A stretch of DNA of 8,900 nt from an uncultured Chlorobiaceae bacterium (GCA_903904495.1 CAIVCU010000258.1:1-8900), one strand, 5' to 3'; shown: positions 1-7,377, counted from the first letter of the stretch. Program-made: numbers and translations. Notes: generated by a model from the letters alone, not told the origin.

Positions 1-2
1 AG

Positions 3-519
3 CATCGGGCAGAGGAACGATATGCAAAAGAAAAAGCTGAGTATGAGAAAAAGCTTGCAGATCGTAAACGCAAAAGTCAAGAGACAGGGAAACAACCGAG
101 AGGGAAAACTCCTCAAGCTCCAGAACCAGGGGTAAAGGATAAAGATCAGGTCAATCTGACGGATGAGGAGTCACGGATCATGCCGGTATCGGGCGGTGGA
201 TTCATGCAGGCATATAACGCACAAGGGAGTGTCGATATCGATACCATGCTGCTGGTTGGAGTCCATGTCAGCCAACATGCGAACGATAAAGAAGAAATCA
301 AGCCCGCTCTTGACGAGTTGAAAAGACTACCTGCAATGCTGGGCAAGGTAACTCAGGCAACTGCCGACGCAGGATATTTCAGCGATATACATTAAATCAG
401 TGCTTGGCTTCAGGCAGTTCATGCTCAGAGGGATAGAAAATGTCAAAGGTGAATGGGATCTTGTCAGTATTGGGTGGAACCTGAAGCGATTACAGGTGTT
501 AAGCCGAACAATGGCCTGA
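3..519 (+). pseudogene. Decayed IS1182/IS4-like DDE transposase, internal deletion and frameshift
   Basis: The frame is open from the left edge, so the 5' part lies outside the window. The first part (3 to about 384) has a basic, charged linker (RYAKEKAEYEKKL, then KQPRGKTPQAPEPG), the block NLTDEESRIM, then GGGFMQAYNAQGSVD and TADAGYFSD. These are typical of IS1182/IS4-like transposases, where the Asp of DAGY is a catalytic DDE residue. That frame stops at 393-395. From about 385 a second frame reads IKSVLGFRQFMLRG, then GEWDLVSIGWNLKRL, and ends at 517-519; this is the family's usual C-terminus. Roughly a hundred residues between DAGY and the C-terminal block, including the region expected to carry the catalytic Glu, are missing, and the two pieces are in different frames. 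The element therefore cannot encode an active transposase. Terminal inverted repeats were not identified. Confidence 0.85.
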
Positions 520-865
520 ACAGGGGGTGAAAACACCCGAACGACTCTATTTTTGAGTGACGCAAAGAAAAAAGACCATTTTAAACAGCAAAGAACTCAA
601 TAAGATTACCATTAATCAGCGTTGAGAGGAGTGAAAGCAATTTGGTCGATTAGGTCAATTCCGACAGACTGCTAGATCCGAACACCGCAAAACTGTTTTT
701 AATCAACTGCAAGTAGAGGAAGGAGGGCAACTTAGAAAACAACAATTACGGCATCACCAAGTGGTGCAAACCATTTTGAAATCACGGAATTTATAGCCTC
801 TTCCTTGGTAATTGCTAATTTTCAAAATTGGTGGATTTTTAATATTCGACTACAATTTATTAGTT
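520..865. other. Gene-poor stretch between IS remnant and transporter
   Basis: I see no convincing gene here. A small hairpin (GGGTG, AAAA loop, CACCC) lies at 525-538 just after the transposase remnant and may belong to the element's 3' end. A plus-strand frame at about 635-796 is open for some 53 codons and is rich in Gln and Arg, but it lacks a start and a ribosome site and I do not recognise it; it may be another mobile-element scrap. The promoter of the following transporter should lie here, but no clear -35/-10 pair is visible. Confidence 0.5.
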
Positions 866-2458
866 ATGGCGATCGAAGTACAAGCATCTGCAATGTTTTT
901 GTTGGGACTGGGACTATTACTTACTGGTATTAACATCTTATCGGAAAGTCTCAAGCGTATCGGCAGCCGGACATTTCGCATTTTGTCGATGCAATACCTT
1001 AACCCTCGCTGGAAGGCATTAGTTTTTGGTCTTGGAGCAGGCGCTGCATTGCAGAGTACTTCTGCTGCTCTTTTTATTTTGGGAAGCTTGAACTCCGCAG
1101 GCAGCGTTACGGTAGCCCAAGCCATCTCTATCTTGACCGGGTTCAGCGTTGGCAACTGTATTCTACCGTTCCTTGTATCGATAAAAATTCGATTTGGGGT
1201 TTTCTTTGTGGTCGGAATCTCGGCAATTATGCTGTATTTCACCAAGGTAGATACTCGCCGAAACTTATGGAATCTTGCTTTTGGGCTTGGCCTCATTTTT
1301 TTCGGGATTGAAATGCTGTTGGATGGTGTCAGGCCACTTCGTCAAGAACCTTGGTTTAGCGAAACTCTGAGAATTGCAAGCGCTTGGCCAGGATTAAGCA
1401 TCCTGATCGGGATGGCTTTTGGGTTTCTGGTTCAGTCCTCCACTACAGTGGTAATGGTGGCAATTGGATTAGCAAAAGGAGGCGTTCTGCCGGTACAGGA
1501 AACTTTTTTGATTATGTATGGCGCGGCTGTAGGTTCGACTGGCTTCAAAACATTCCTTGGCTCTGCTATGAGCGGCTCAGGACGCCAATTAGTTCGCTTC
1601 GTCAATTATTTCAACTTCACCGGTGCAGGAGTTTTTGTCATTCTCTTCTATGTTGAAAAGTACCTTCATATTCCTCTCGTGCTGGCGCTTCTTGCCAAAA
1701 TCACTCCTGAGCCAGAAATACAGGCTGCATGGGCATTCATGTTGATGAATCTCACAGCTGCAATTTTTTACATGCTCATCCATACCCCAGTTGTCGGGTG
1801 GTTGGCGCACCAGTTTCCTCCAGCTGAAGAGGAAGAACTGTCGAAGCCTCTGTTCCTGTGGGATAAGAGCCCCGATGATTCTCAGGTTGCTCTCGATATC
1901 ATTCATATGGAGCAATCCCGTGAATTTGGGCAAGTAGCCGCTTTGCTACCCAGTGCCTTCGAGCCTAATCGCGGCGCTGACCTTAAGAAAAGATGGGAAG
2001 CATTGCAATGTCTTGGTCACGAAATCGAGTCGGCAATGGCTGAAGTTGTATCTTTGCATCTTGATGTAAGCCAAGCTCAAAGGCACGCCATACTGCAGAA
2101 CCGTCAGACTATGATCATGCAGCTTGCAGAGGAATTGATGAAATTGATTGAATTCATCCGGCAGGCTCAATCTTTACCCGAAATCACGTTACTGGCGAAT
2201 AACTGTTTTGAGGCCCTCGACTTTCTTATTCAAAATGCTAGTGAAATAGTCAAATCAGGCGAACTTCTTGACGAGGATCAAACTGACTTATATGGCGACA
2301 GGAGCACTCAAATGCGACAATTGAGGAATACATTCCTTAATTCCAACCAAAACATGACACCGCCGACCCGATCCTGTCTGTTGGGTTTAACTTTATGCGT
2401 TGACAAATGTATATGGATTCTCAATCGCACATTGAGTATGGAGTATAAGTCCTTATAG
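866..2458 (+). CDS. Na+/phosphate cotransporter family protein with PhoU-like C-terminus
   Basis: This is an inner-membrane protein of the Na/Pi-cotransporter (NptA/YjbB-like) family, which moves inorganic phosphate or related anions with sodium; the direction and substrate are not decided by sequence. Two inverted-repeat halves are visible, each with the family's glutamine-serine signature: QSTSA at about residues 63-67 and QSSTT at about 190-194, inside Gly/Ala-rich hydrophobic segments. Membrane helices run to about residue 314. The remaining ~215 residues are soluble, helical and charged, as in the PhoU-like tail of many family members. I chose ATG 866 because it begins just before the first helix (MAIEVQASAMFLLGLGLLL). 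A TTG at 812 would add 18 residues; neither start has a good ribosome site. The decarboxylase gene follows after 42 bases and is probably co-transcribed. The first signature has Thr where the family usually has Ser (QSSSA). Confidence 0.88.
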   Translation: MAIEVQASAMFLLGLGLLLTGINILSESLKRIGSRTFRILSMQYLNPRWKALVFGLGAGAALQSTSAALFILGSLNSAGSVTVAQAISILTGFSVGNCILPFLVSIKIRFGVFFVVGISAIMLYFTKVDTRRNLWNLAFGLGLIFFGIEMLLDGVRPLRQEPWFSETLRIASAWPGLSILIGMAFGFLVQSSTTVVMVAIGLAKGGVLPVQETFLIMYGAAVGSTGFKTFLGSAMSGSGRQLVRFVNYFNFTGAGVFVILFYVEKYLHIPLVLALLAKITPEPEIQAAWAFMLMNLTAAIFYMLIHTPVVGWLAHQFPPAEEEELSKPLFLWDKSPDDSQVALDIIHMEQSREFGQVAALLPSAFEPNRGADLKKRWEALQCLGHEIESAMAEVVSLHLDVSQAQRHAILQNRQTMIMQLAEELMKLIEFIRQAQSLPEITLLANNCFEALDFLIQNASEIVKSGELLDEDQTDLYGDRSTQMRQLRNTFLNSNQNMTPPTRSCLLGLTLCVDKCIWILNRTLSMEYKSL

Positions 2459-2484
2459 TTTCGTAAGTTGTGTTTTATACCTTC

Positions 2485-2490
2485 AAGGAG
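2485..2490 (+). promoter_or_regulatory. Shine-Dalgarno site deciding the acetolactate decarboxylase start
   Basis: AAGGAG lies 10 bases before ATG 2501. It favours that start over the upstream in-frame TTG at 2468, which has no such site and would overlap the intergenic gap. Confidence 0.8.
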
Positions 2491-2500
2491 TAAACCTTTT

Positions 2501-3226
2501 ATGACATTGAAAGAGCGAATGGTTCATCGTGAGAGCATATATTTCTCTACTCCGGTTAACGCACTGGTTGAAGGAATCTATATACAGAAAATCCCCTTTT
2601 CAGACATTAAGAAGCATGGCGATTTCGGATTGGGCACTTTTGATAATCTGGACGGCGAGATGGTCATGCTTGATGGTGCGATTTACCAGATCACATCAAA
2701 TGGTGTTGCCGCGAGAGTAAGTGCAGACACATTAACACCGTTTACCTGCGTTACATTCTACAAGCCAGTAAGCCACGACCAACTTCAGGAAGAATGTTCT
2801 TATAAGGTTTTTCTTGACTGGCTGTTCAGTCTTCTTCCTTCGCCCAACATTTTTTATGCCATTAGGATAGAAGGTTCTTTTGCCGAAATCAAAGTCCGTT
2901 CGGTTCCTCGACAGGAGAATTATCGCCCGTTAGCAGATGTGGCAAAAGATCAGCCGGTATTTAATTATAAAGGGATAGAAGGGACTCTGGTAGGGTTTTA
3001 TACACCGGCATTCATGGGATCAGTAAGTGTTCCCGGTATGCACCTTCATTTTCTTTCAAGAGACAGAACGCTTGGAGGACACTTGCTGGAATGCAAACCA
3101 TCTGATATCAGTGCGGGCATACAGTTTATCACCACCCTTGAATTGGGACTGCCAATGAGCTTTGACTATCTGACCTGTGATTTTCAACGCGATGTGCAGC
3201 AGGATTTGGAAAGCGCCGAACGGTAA
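2501..3226 (+). CDS. Alpha-acetolactate decarboxylase
   Basis: The enzyme converts (S)-2-acetolactate to (R)-acetoin and CO2, the middle step of the acetoin/2,3-butanediol branch from pyruvate. The length (241 residues) fits the family. The zinc ligands are present as His-x-His plus a third His eleven residues on: H181, H183 and H194 (GMHLHFLSRDRTLGGH). Other active-site positions known in the family appear as E53 in LDGEMV and R122 in RIEGSF. The block GTFDNLDGEMVMLDG near residues 45-59 is also characteristic. There is no signal peptide, so it should act in the cytosol. It lies 42 bases behind the Na/Pi transporter gene on the same strand and is followed by a palindromic terminator candidate. 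No acetolactate synthase or butanediol dehydrogenase gene is in the window, so the physiological pathway (acetoin formation or disposal of excess acetolactate) is not shown. The gene would be called budA or aldC elsewhere. Confidence 0.93.
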   Translation: MTLKERMVHRESIYFSTPVNALVEGIYIQKIPFSDIKKHGDFGLGTFDNLDGEMVMLDGAIYQITSNGVAARVSADTLTPFTCVTFYKPVSHDQLQEECSYKVFLDWLFSLLPSPNIFYAIRIEGSFAEIKVRSVPRQENYRPLADVAKDQPVFNYKGIEGTLVGFYTPAFMGSVSVPGMHLHFLSRDRTLGGHLLECKPSDISAGIQFITTLELGLPMSFDYLTCDFQRDVQQDLESAER

Positions 3227-3235
3227 GCGGTGGAG

Positions 3236-3261
3236 AGCACCCTGGGGTTCCCCAGGGTACT
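3236..3261. terminator. Palindromic terminator candidate between convergent genes
   Basis: ACCCTGGGG, a TT centre and CCCCAGGGT (3239-3258) form a perfect 9-bp inverted repeat. AG/CT pairs extend it beyond one mismatch. It starts 10 bases after the decarboxylase stop and lies 19 bases beyond the stop of the opposing permease gene, so it could serve both strands. No strong T run follows on either side (TTCGTTT on the + strand), so efficiency is uncertain. Confidence 0.65.
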
Positions 3262-3279
3262 TCGTTTGAATTCTGAACG

Positions 3280-4986
3280 TTATTGCTCAAACCGTAAAGA
3301 AATGCGTTCCTTTTCCTTTTGCTTGTCAATGATTACTCTATCTGCATATTGCCGAATAAGTGCTACCGAAAGATACTGCAGTTGCTTTTCGTCATCAAGA
3401 ATCTGTTCAGGCAACGGTATCGATGAGGACGATGAAAATGGCAACCCTGAATAGAGCAGAATAACATCAATATACTGCTCATTACAATGCAATTGAATCT
3501 CTATAAAACCGTCGACCAATTGCATCGTGACCATGGTTTCAAGCAGTTCATTAACAGCATTCTCCGCCTTTTGCATCACTTGACGACGAGCGCCCCAGGA
3601 TGCACCACTCTTCTCAAAAAAACTCAAGATATTAGAAACACTACTGAACTGAGGAGGAACAGAGAGCGATGCATTACGAGCTGTGCCAATTTTAAACAGC
3701 AGATTTAACAGAATAGCGCAAACCGAGGCAAGCGCAAAGGGTGAGCCGGCAATACTATAAACGGCTGGTGGCAGTTGCTTGAACAAATCACTGAGCTGGA
3801 TTGAAACAATGCCCACAATGATGGAGCAGCCAATCATGAAAATACGTCTTGTATCAAGCATTCTGGAGACAATCAGCTCCATTCCTGAAGTAATAAGAAA
3901 TGCTGACGCAAAGAGCATGACTGCTCCAATGACTGGAGCGGGGATATGAGTAAGAAGTTTAGTAAGTGGCGGCACAAATGCCATTGCAAGAAGCAACAGT
4001 GCCGACCATTGACCCACACGACGTGATGTCGCCCCTGTAGCAGACGAGAGAGCTATATGGGCAGAAGAAACACAGGTACCAAGAGTTCCAAAGGCTCCAG
4101 CAAAGAGTGTGCTGATACCATCGGCAAGAAGGCCACCGCAGATAGGCTTCATATCAGGCCGAACCCATTCAGATTGATTTATTTTTTCACAGGTAATTAT
4201 ACAGGCGAAACAATCTAAAGAGGAGACAAGTGCTGTCATTCCAAAAGGAATGATCAAGGCCCACTGGAAACTCCATTGAGGAATTGAAATCACCGGCAAT
4301 GCAAGAACACCGCTCTCCATTACACCATTAAAAATTTTAACATCAATGATACCTGCCCATAAAGCAGCGCCATAGCCGCAAACTAATCCAATCACTGCTG
4401 AATAAAGACGAATATGCACCTTTGGCCAAATGCTCAAAGCTACCATGAGGGCTAGAGTGATAAAGGCGACAGCAATTGCTTTAGGGTCAACAGCATTATG
4501 ATCATGAAGTCCCGTAACCCGTGTAACGGAAAGCCCTACCATAGAGACACCAAGCATCATAACTCCCACGCCACAAACTTCTGCAGGAAACAAGGGTCGT
4601 AAATATTTCAGAAAACGTGAAAACAGAAGGCTGAAAATTCCACCAAGCATGGTCATCCCAAATGCAAGACCTAAGCCTCCTGTATGGACGGCCAGGATGG
4701 AAACCGGCAGATAAATAGCGCTAGTTATAGTAACCCCAAGAAAACCGCTTCCTATCCCTTTGCGGCCGAGAGACTGGATAAACGTACCAAAAGCCATAGC
4801 AAGGATGCTCACCGTCACAATCGCTTCTGCATCAAACTGAGTTCCGTTAGCCTCAGTAACAAGCATAAGGGGATACACGATAAACACAAGCGCAAGGATC
4901 GCATGCTGAAGCGCCAGGAAAAAAAGGGCAGAAAATGGGGGAACATCATCAACACCGTAGATGATATTAGCAGGCGTCTGATTCAT
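3280..4986 (-). CDS. NCS2/SLC23-type nucleobase permease with C-terminal degenerate GHKL domain
   Basis: Residues 1 to about 435 form a polytopic membrane domain of the xanthine/uracil permease (NAT/NCS2) family: it opens with YGVDDVPPFSALFFLALQHA and contains the Pro-rich region LTHIPAPVIGAVMLFA near 345-360. Family members import purines, pyrimidines or related compounds with a cation. The signature usually written QNxGxxxxTG reads SAHIALSSATG here (about 308-318), and the usual TM8 Glu appears to be D258, so the substrate cannot be assigned. About 115 extra residues (454-568) follow. By eye they align with the RsbW-like protein encoded just upstream: a helix at about 467-486, YSGLPF at 512-517 in place of DSGSPF, and LSVALIRQYADRV matching LGVYFIRRMTDKV. 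The aspartate and glycines of the ATP boxes are lost, so catalysis is unlikely. Five serines (518-522) follow the YSGLPF box. The gene is last in the operon, 29 bases after the kinase gene. The domain assignment is inferred. Confidence 0.87.
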   Translation of the reverse strand: MNQTPANIIYGVDDVPPFSALFFLALQHAILALVFIVYPLMLVTEANGTQFDAEAIVTVSILAMAFGTFIQSLGRKGIGSGFLGVTITSAIYLPVSILAVHTGGLGLAFGMTMLGGIFSLLFSRFLKYLRPLFPAEVCGVGVMMLGVSMVGLSVTRVTGLHDHNAVDPKAIAVAFITLALMVALSIWPKVHIRLYSAVIGLVCGYGAALWAGIIDVKIFNGVMESGVLALPVISIPQWSFQWALIIPFGMTALVSSLDCFACIITCEKINQSEWVRPDMKPICGGLLADGISTLFAGAFGTLGTCVSSAHIALSSATGATSRRVGQWSALLLLAMAFVPPLTKLLTHIPAPVIGAVMLFASAFLITSGMELIVSRMLDTRRIFMIGCSIIVGIVSIQLSDLFKQLPPAVYSIAGSPFALASVCAILLNLLFKIGTARNASLSVPPQFSSVSNILSFFEKSGASWGARRQVMQKAENAVNELLETMVTMQLVDGFIEIQLHCNEQYIDVILLYSGLPFSSSSSIPLPEQILDDEKQLQYLSVALIRQYADRVIIDKQKEKERISLRFEQ

Positions 4987-5015
4987 GGGAACAATGCATT
5001 TGGGGGCATACCCAT

Positions 5016-5438
5016 TTAAGAGGTGCGATTCAAAACCAATTTCAAAACGTTTTGATCATTTTTTCTGCGGTAACTGACCTTGTCAGTCATTCTGCGGATA
5101 AAATAAACACCCAGGCCACCAATATCCCGATCCTCTATATCCATAGATATGTCAGGATCAGGAAGCGACAAGACGTTAAAAGGACTGCCGCTATCTGATA
5201 TTTCCATAACAAAAGAATCTGCGTCCGCGTCCGCGTCACATGCAAACTCAACCATGCCATCATGGTTCGGATAGGCATAACTGCAGATATTGACAAAGGC
5301 CTCCTCAAGGGCAACAAGCAGTCCAAACTTTTGTTTAGCTTCAAGCCCGAAATGATCAGCACACTCCTCAACAAATTCAGTGATTTCAGCTAGTTTGTCA
5401 ATGTTGGCTGCAAATATTTTTTCGAATTTATGCGCCAT
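5016..5438 (-). CDS. RsbW/SpoIIAB-like anti-sigma factor, GHKL serine kinase
   Basis: This is a 140-residue cytosolic protein of the HATPase_c_2 type. Members bind ATP, phosphorylate a serine on a STAS partner, and in classic systems also sequester a sigma factor. All ATP-binding boxes are present: the N box with E46 and N50 (ALEEAFVNICSYAY), the G1 box D82-S-G-S-P-F, and the G2 box G107-G-L-G110 followed by VYFIRRMTDKVSY. The STAS gene lies only 3 bases upstream, and stop and start are joined as TGATAAATG, so the pair is almost certainly translated together. No sigma factor or PP2C phosphatase is encoded in the window. The same fold in degenerate form is attached to the permease encoded downstream and to the ABC ATPase encoded upstream. 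A stretch of alternating Asp-Ala (68-74) comes from a 6-base tandem repeat. No clear Shine-Dalgarno precedes the start. Confidence 0.9.
   Translation of the reverse strand: MAHKFEKIFAANIDKLAEITEFVEECADHFGLEAKQKFGLLVALEEAFVNICSYAYPNHDGMVEFACDADADADSFVMEISDSGSPFNVLSLPDPDISMDIEDRDIGGLGVYFIRRMTDKVSYRRKNDQNVLKLVLNRTS
5221..5238. repeat. Three-copy 6-bp tandem repeat inside the kinase gene
   Basis: GCGTCC, GCGTCC and GCGTCA stand in tandem and encode alternating Asp-Ala between two beta strands of the RsbW-like protein. The unit is a multiple of three, so copy-number changes would lengthen or shorten the loop without breaking the frame. Confidence 0.7.
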
Positions 5439-5441
5439 TTA

Positions 5442-5777
5442 TCAAACCGAAGCACTTAATGCACTGGCCACAGAATCATGCATCGGAAAAATAGTGCCAA
5501 ACCCTGAAATATCGAATACCTCCTTGACTCCTCCCTTGATATTAGCAAGCAGGATTTTTCCACTCTTACCCTTGATCCGCTTAGCAGTGGCAAGCAAAGC
5601 CCGCAAACCGGCACTGCTTATATACTCGAGTTGCTCAAAATCAACGACAAAATTAATTTCACCATCAGCAATCAATTCATTGACCTTCTTTTCATACTCC
5701 GGAGCAGTCACAGCATCCAACCTTCCCGCAACCTTAACAACCAAGGCCGCTGATTCCTTTTTAATCTCAATAGTCAT
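5442..5777 (-). CDS. STAS-domain anti-sigma factor antagonist (SpoIIAA/RsbV-like)
   Basis: This is a single STAS domain of 111 residues, the usual size for stand-alone anti-anti-sigma proteins. It shows the opening strands (ALVVKVAGRLDAVTAPEYE), the phosphoacceptor loop YISSAGLRALL with S54/S55 (the second serine corresponds to the one phosphorylated in SpoIIAA-type proteins), and the closing GFGTIFPMHDSVASAL. The family acts by binding a GHKL kinase such as the one encoded 3 bases downstream; phosphorylation of the serine breaks the complex. The ATG at 5777 gives the canonical N-terminus (MTIEIKKE). A GTG at 5837 would add 20 residues and overlap the ABC gene by 8 bases; neither start has a strong ribosome site. 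I infer that it forms a partner-switching pair with its neighbour, with transporter-borne GHKL domains as possible further partners. Confidence 0.9.
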   Translation of the reverse strand: MTIEIKKESAALVVKVAGRLDAVTAPEYEKKVNELIADGEINFVVDFEQLEYISSAGLRALLATAKRIKGKSGKILLANIKGGVKEVFDISGFGTIFPMHDSVASALSASV

Positions 5778-5829
5778 GTACGTTATAGTTAAAAATTTAA
5801 TAAAATGCGACAGCCGTGTTAAGGCAACA

Positions 5830-6921
5830 TTACGCACTCTTCAAGATCATTGTTAATCTGTTTTTATTGCCCATATGCCTGTAATCAATGCTCTCTGTCA
5901 CTCCCTGAATAATTGTCAATCCTAACTCATCAGCCAAAAGATTCTTATCAAGCAGGTTCACAGCCTCTCCTGTATATTCAAAGACAACTTCCAGAATCTC
6001 TTTCTTTTCTGAATAGGCAAGAACAATATCCAGAAGCAGCGAAGACAAAAATGGATTAAAAATCTGAAGCATCTCTTCTACAAGCAGAAGAAGGTTCTGT
6101 CGGGTTTTAACAGCCAGAATCTGTTTTTCACAAAACATTTCTATTTCGGCATTCATAGCATACAAATCATAATCAGGAGAAGTAATATGATAGCAGAAAC
6201 TTCGTATCCTGTTTATAAAAGTTTTGGTCTTTTCCTTTTGAGGATTATCAAATATCTGCTCTGGTGTACCTTCTTCGTAGATAACACCCTCATCCATATA
6301 AAACACCCGGTTTGAAACGTCCCTGGCAAAATCCATTTCATGGGTAACAATCGCCATTGTCATGCCATCTTTAGCCAGTCGTCGGATAACTGACAAAACC
6401 TCGCTTACCATGGTGGGATCAAGAGCCGACGTCGGTTCATCAAAAAGAATAATCTTTGGATCCATAGCCATGCATCGAGCAATGGCAACACGTTGTTTCT
6501 GGCCACCGGAAAGCTCATCAGGATAACTCTCCGCCTTTTCGGCAAGTCCTACCAGTTTAAGAAGATCCATGGATTTACGTTCAGCATCCTGCTGGCTCAT
6601 CCCCAAAAGTTTAATCGGCCCAAGGGTCAGATTGTCCATCACGGAGAGGTGAAAAAACAGATTGAACGACTGAAAAACCATATTCATCTTCTGCCGAACT
6701 TTTGGGACATCAGACTTTGGATCCATTATATCAACCCCATCAATTCGAATTGAACCGCCGCTGGGGTGGTCAAGGAGGTTGATACAACGCAAAAAAGTGC
6801 TTTTACCGGTACCGGAAGGGCCAATAATTGAAATCACCTCTCCTGTCTTTATTTCGACAGAGACATCTTTAAGCACTTCAAGATTCCCAAACCTCTTGGA
6901 AAGATGTTCAATTTTTATCAT
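5830..6921 (-). CDS. Polar amino-acid ABC transporter ATPase with C-terminal GHKL-like domain
   Basis: Residues 1-242 are a complete HisP/GlnQ-type ATPase: Walker A GPSGTGKS (34-41), Q-loop Q84, signature LSGGQ (137-141), Walker B IILFDE (157-162) and switch H194. The usual family end (TKTFINRI) falls at about 232-239, and standard members stop there at about 240-250 residues. Here about 120 more residues follow. They resemble an RsbW-type GHKL domain by eye: a helix LLLLVEEMLQIF at the N-box place (277-288), EYTGEAVN (315-322) at the DxGxPF place, and DELGLTIIQGVTESIDY (331-347) at the G2 place. The G1 Asp is Tyr316 and the N-box Asn is missing, so ATP binding by this part is doubtful. The start ATG overlaps the stop of the SBP/permease gene by 4 bases (ATGA), so translation is coupled. 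The ATPase should energise uptake by the preceding permeases; the extra domain is probably regulatory. Confidence 0.9.
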   Translation of the reverse strand: MIKIEHLSKRFGNLEVLKDVSVEIKTGEVISIIGPSGTGKSTFLRCINLLDHPSGGSIRIDGVDIMDPKSDVPKVRQKMNMVFQSFNLFFHLSVMDNLTLGPIKLLGMSQQDAERKSMDLLKLVGLAEKAESYPDELSGGQKQRVAIARCMAMDPKIILFDEPTSALDPTMVSEVLSVIRRLAKDGMTMAIVTHEMDFARDVSNRVFYMDEGVIYEEGTPEQIFDNPQKEKTKTFINRIRSFCYHITSPDYDLYAMNAEIEMFCEKQILAVKTRQNLLLLVEEMLQIFNPFLSSLLLDIVLAYSEKKEILEVVFEYTGEAVNLLDKNLLADELGLTIIQGVTESIDYRHMGNKNRLTMILKSA

Positions 6922-7377
6922 GCAATAAGTATCTTTTTTCTATTGAGTTTAGGGTTCGTTAACCGTTCAGCATACTCCATTAACAACATCAGAAACCATG
7001 AAATAAGAAAATATAATACAGCTACCATTATCAGGGGAAAGAAAGCATCAAACGTGCGACTGCGGATAATGTCACTCGCCTTTGTCAAATCCTGTACAGC
7101 GATGTAGCCGACAATCGAAGTCATTTTGACCAATGAAATAAACTCACCCTTATAGACTGGTAAAATCCGCTGGACTGTTTGCGGCAGGACAATAAACAGA
7201 AAAGTGTTTACCTTGGTAAAACCCATGGCAATTCCTGCTTCAGATTGCCCTTTGTCGATACTCTCAATACCCGACCTGAATATTTCAGCTACATAGGCCG
7301 CAAAATTCATTCCAAATGCAATCACCGAAACAAATACGGGATCGATATTTACCGAAGCAAAAACGACATAGAATATC
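6918..7377 (-). repeat. Tandem gene duplication, downstream copy
   Basis: This segment aligns without gaps to 8441-8900 at a fixed offset of 1523 bases, stop codon to stop codon. The duplicated unit probably continues into the part not visible for the other copy. Confidence 0.8.

Noticed and set aside
525..538. GGGTG-AAAA-CACCC hairpin as a terminator
   Set aside because: The 5-bp stem is short and no T run follows; kept only as a note in the gene-poor stretch.
635..796. Open plus-strand frame of about 53 codons rich in Gln and Arg
   Set aside because: It has no start codon with a ribosome site and no recognisable motif, and it lies next to a decayed mobile element; called only as part of the gene-poor stretch.
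776..796. TTGAAA followed by TTTATA as a promoter for the Na/Pi gene
   Set aside because: The two boxes are only about 8 bases apart, far from the 16-18 expected, so they cannot form a standard promoter.
850..1296. Minus-strand frame of 148 codons opposite the Na/Pi transporter
   Set aside because: The plus strand there encodes conserved QSTSA-type membrane segments; the reverse frame is Arg/Pro-rich without domain features, a shadow.
4684..5019. Plus-strand frame of 111 codons over the start of the NCS2 gene
   Set aside because: It is low in hydrophobic residues, shows no family motif, and lies wholly on the permease coding sequence and its short leader.
5380..5856. Plus-strand frame of 158 codons over the STAS gene
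   Set aside because: The opposite strand encodes a full STAS domain with its phosphoacceptor loop; this frame is a shadow.
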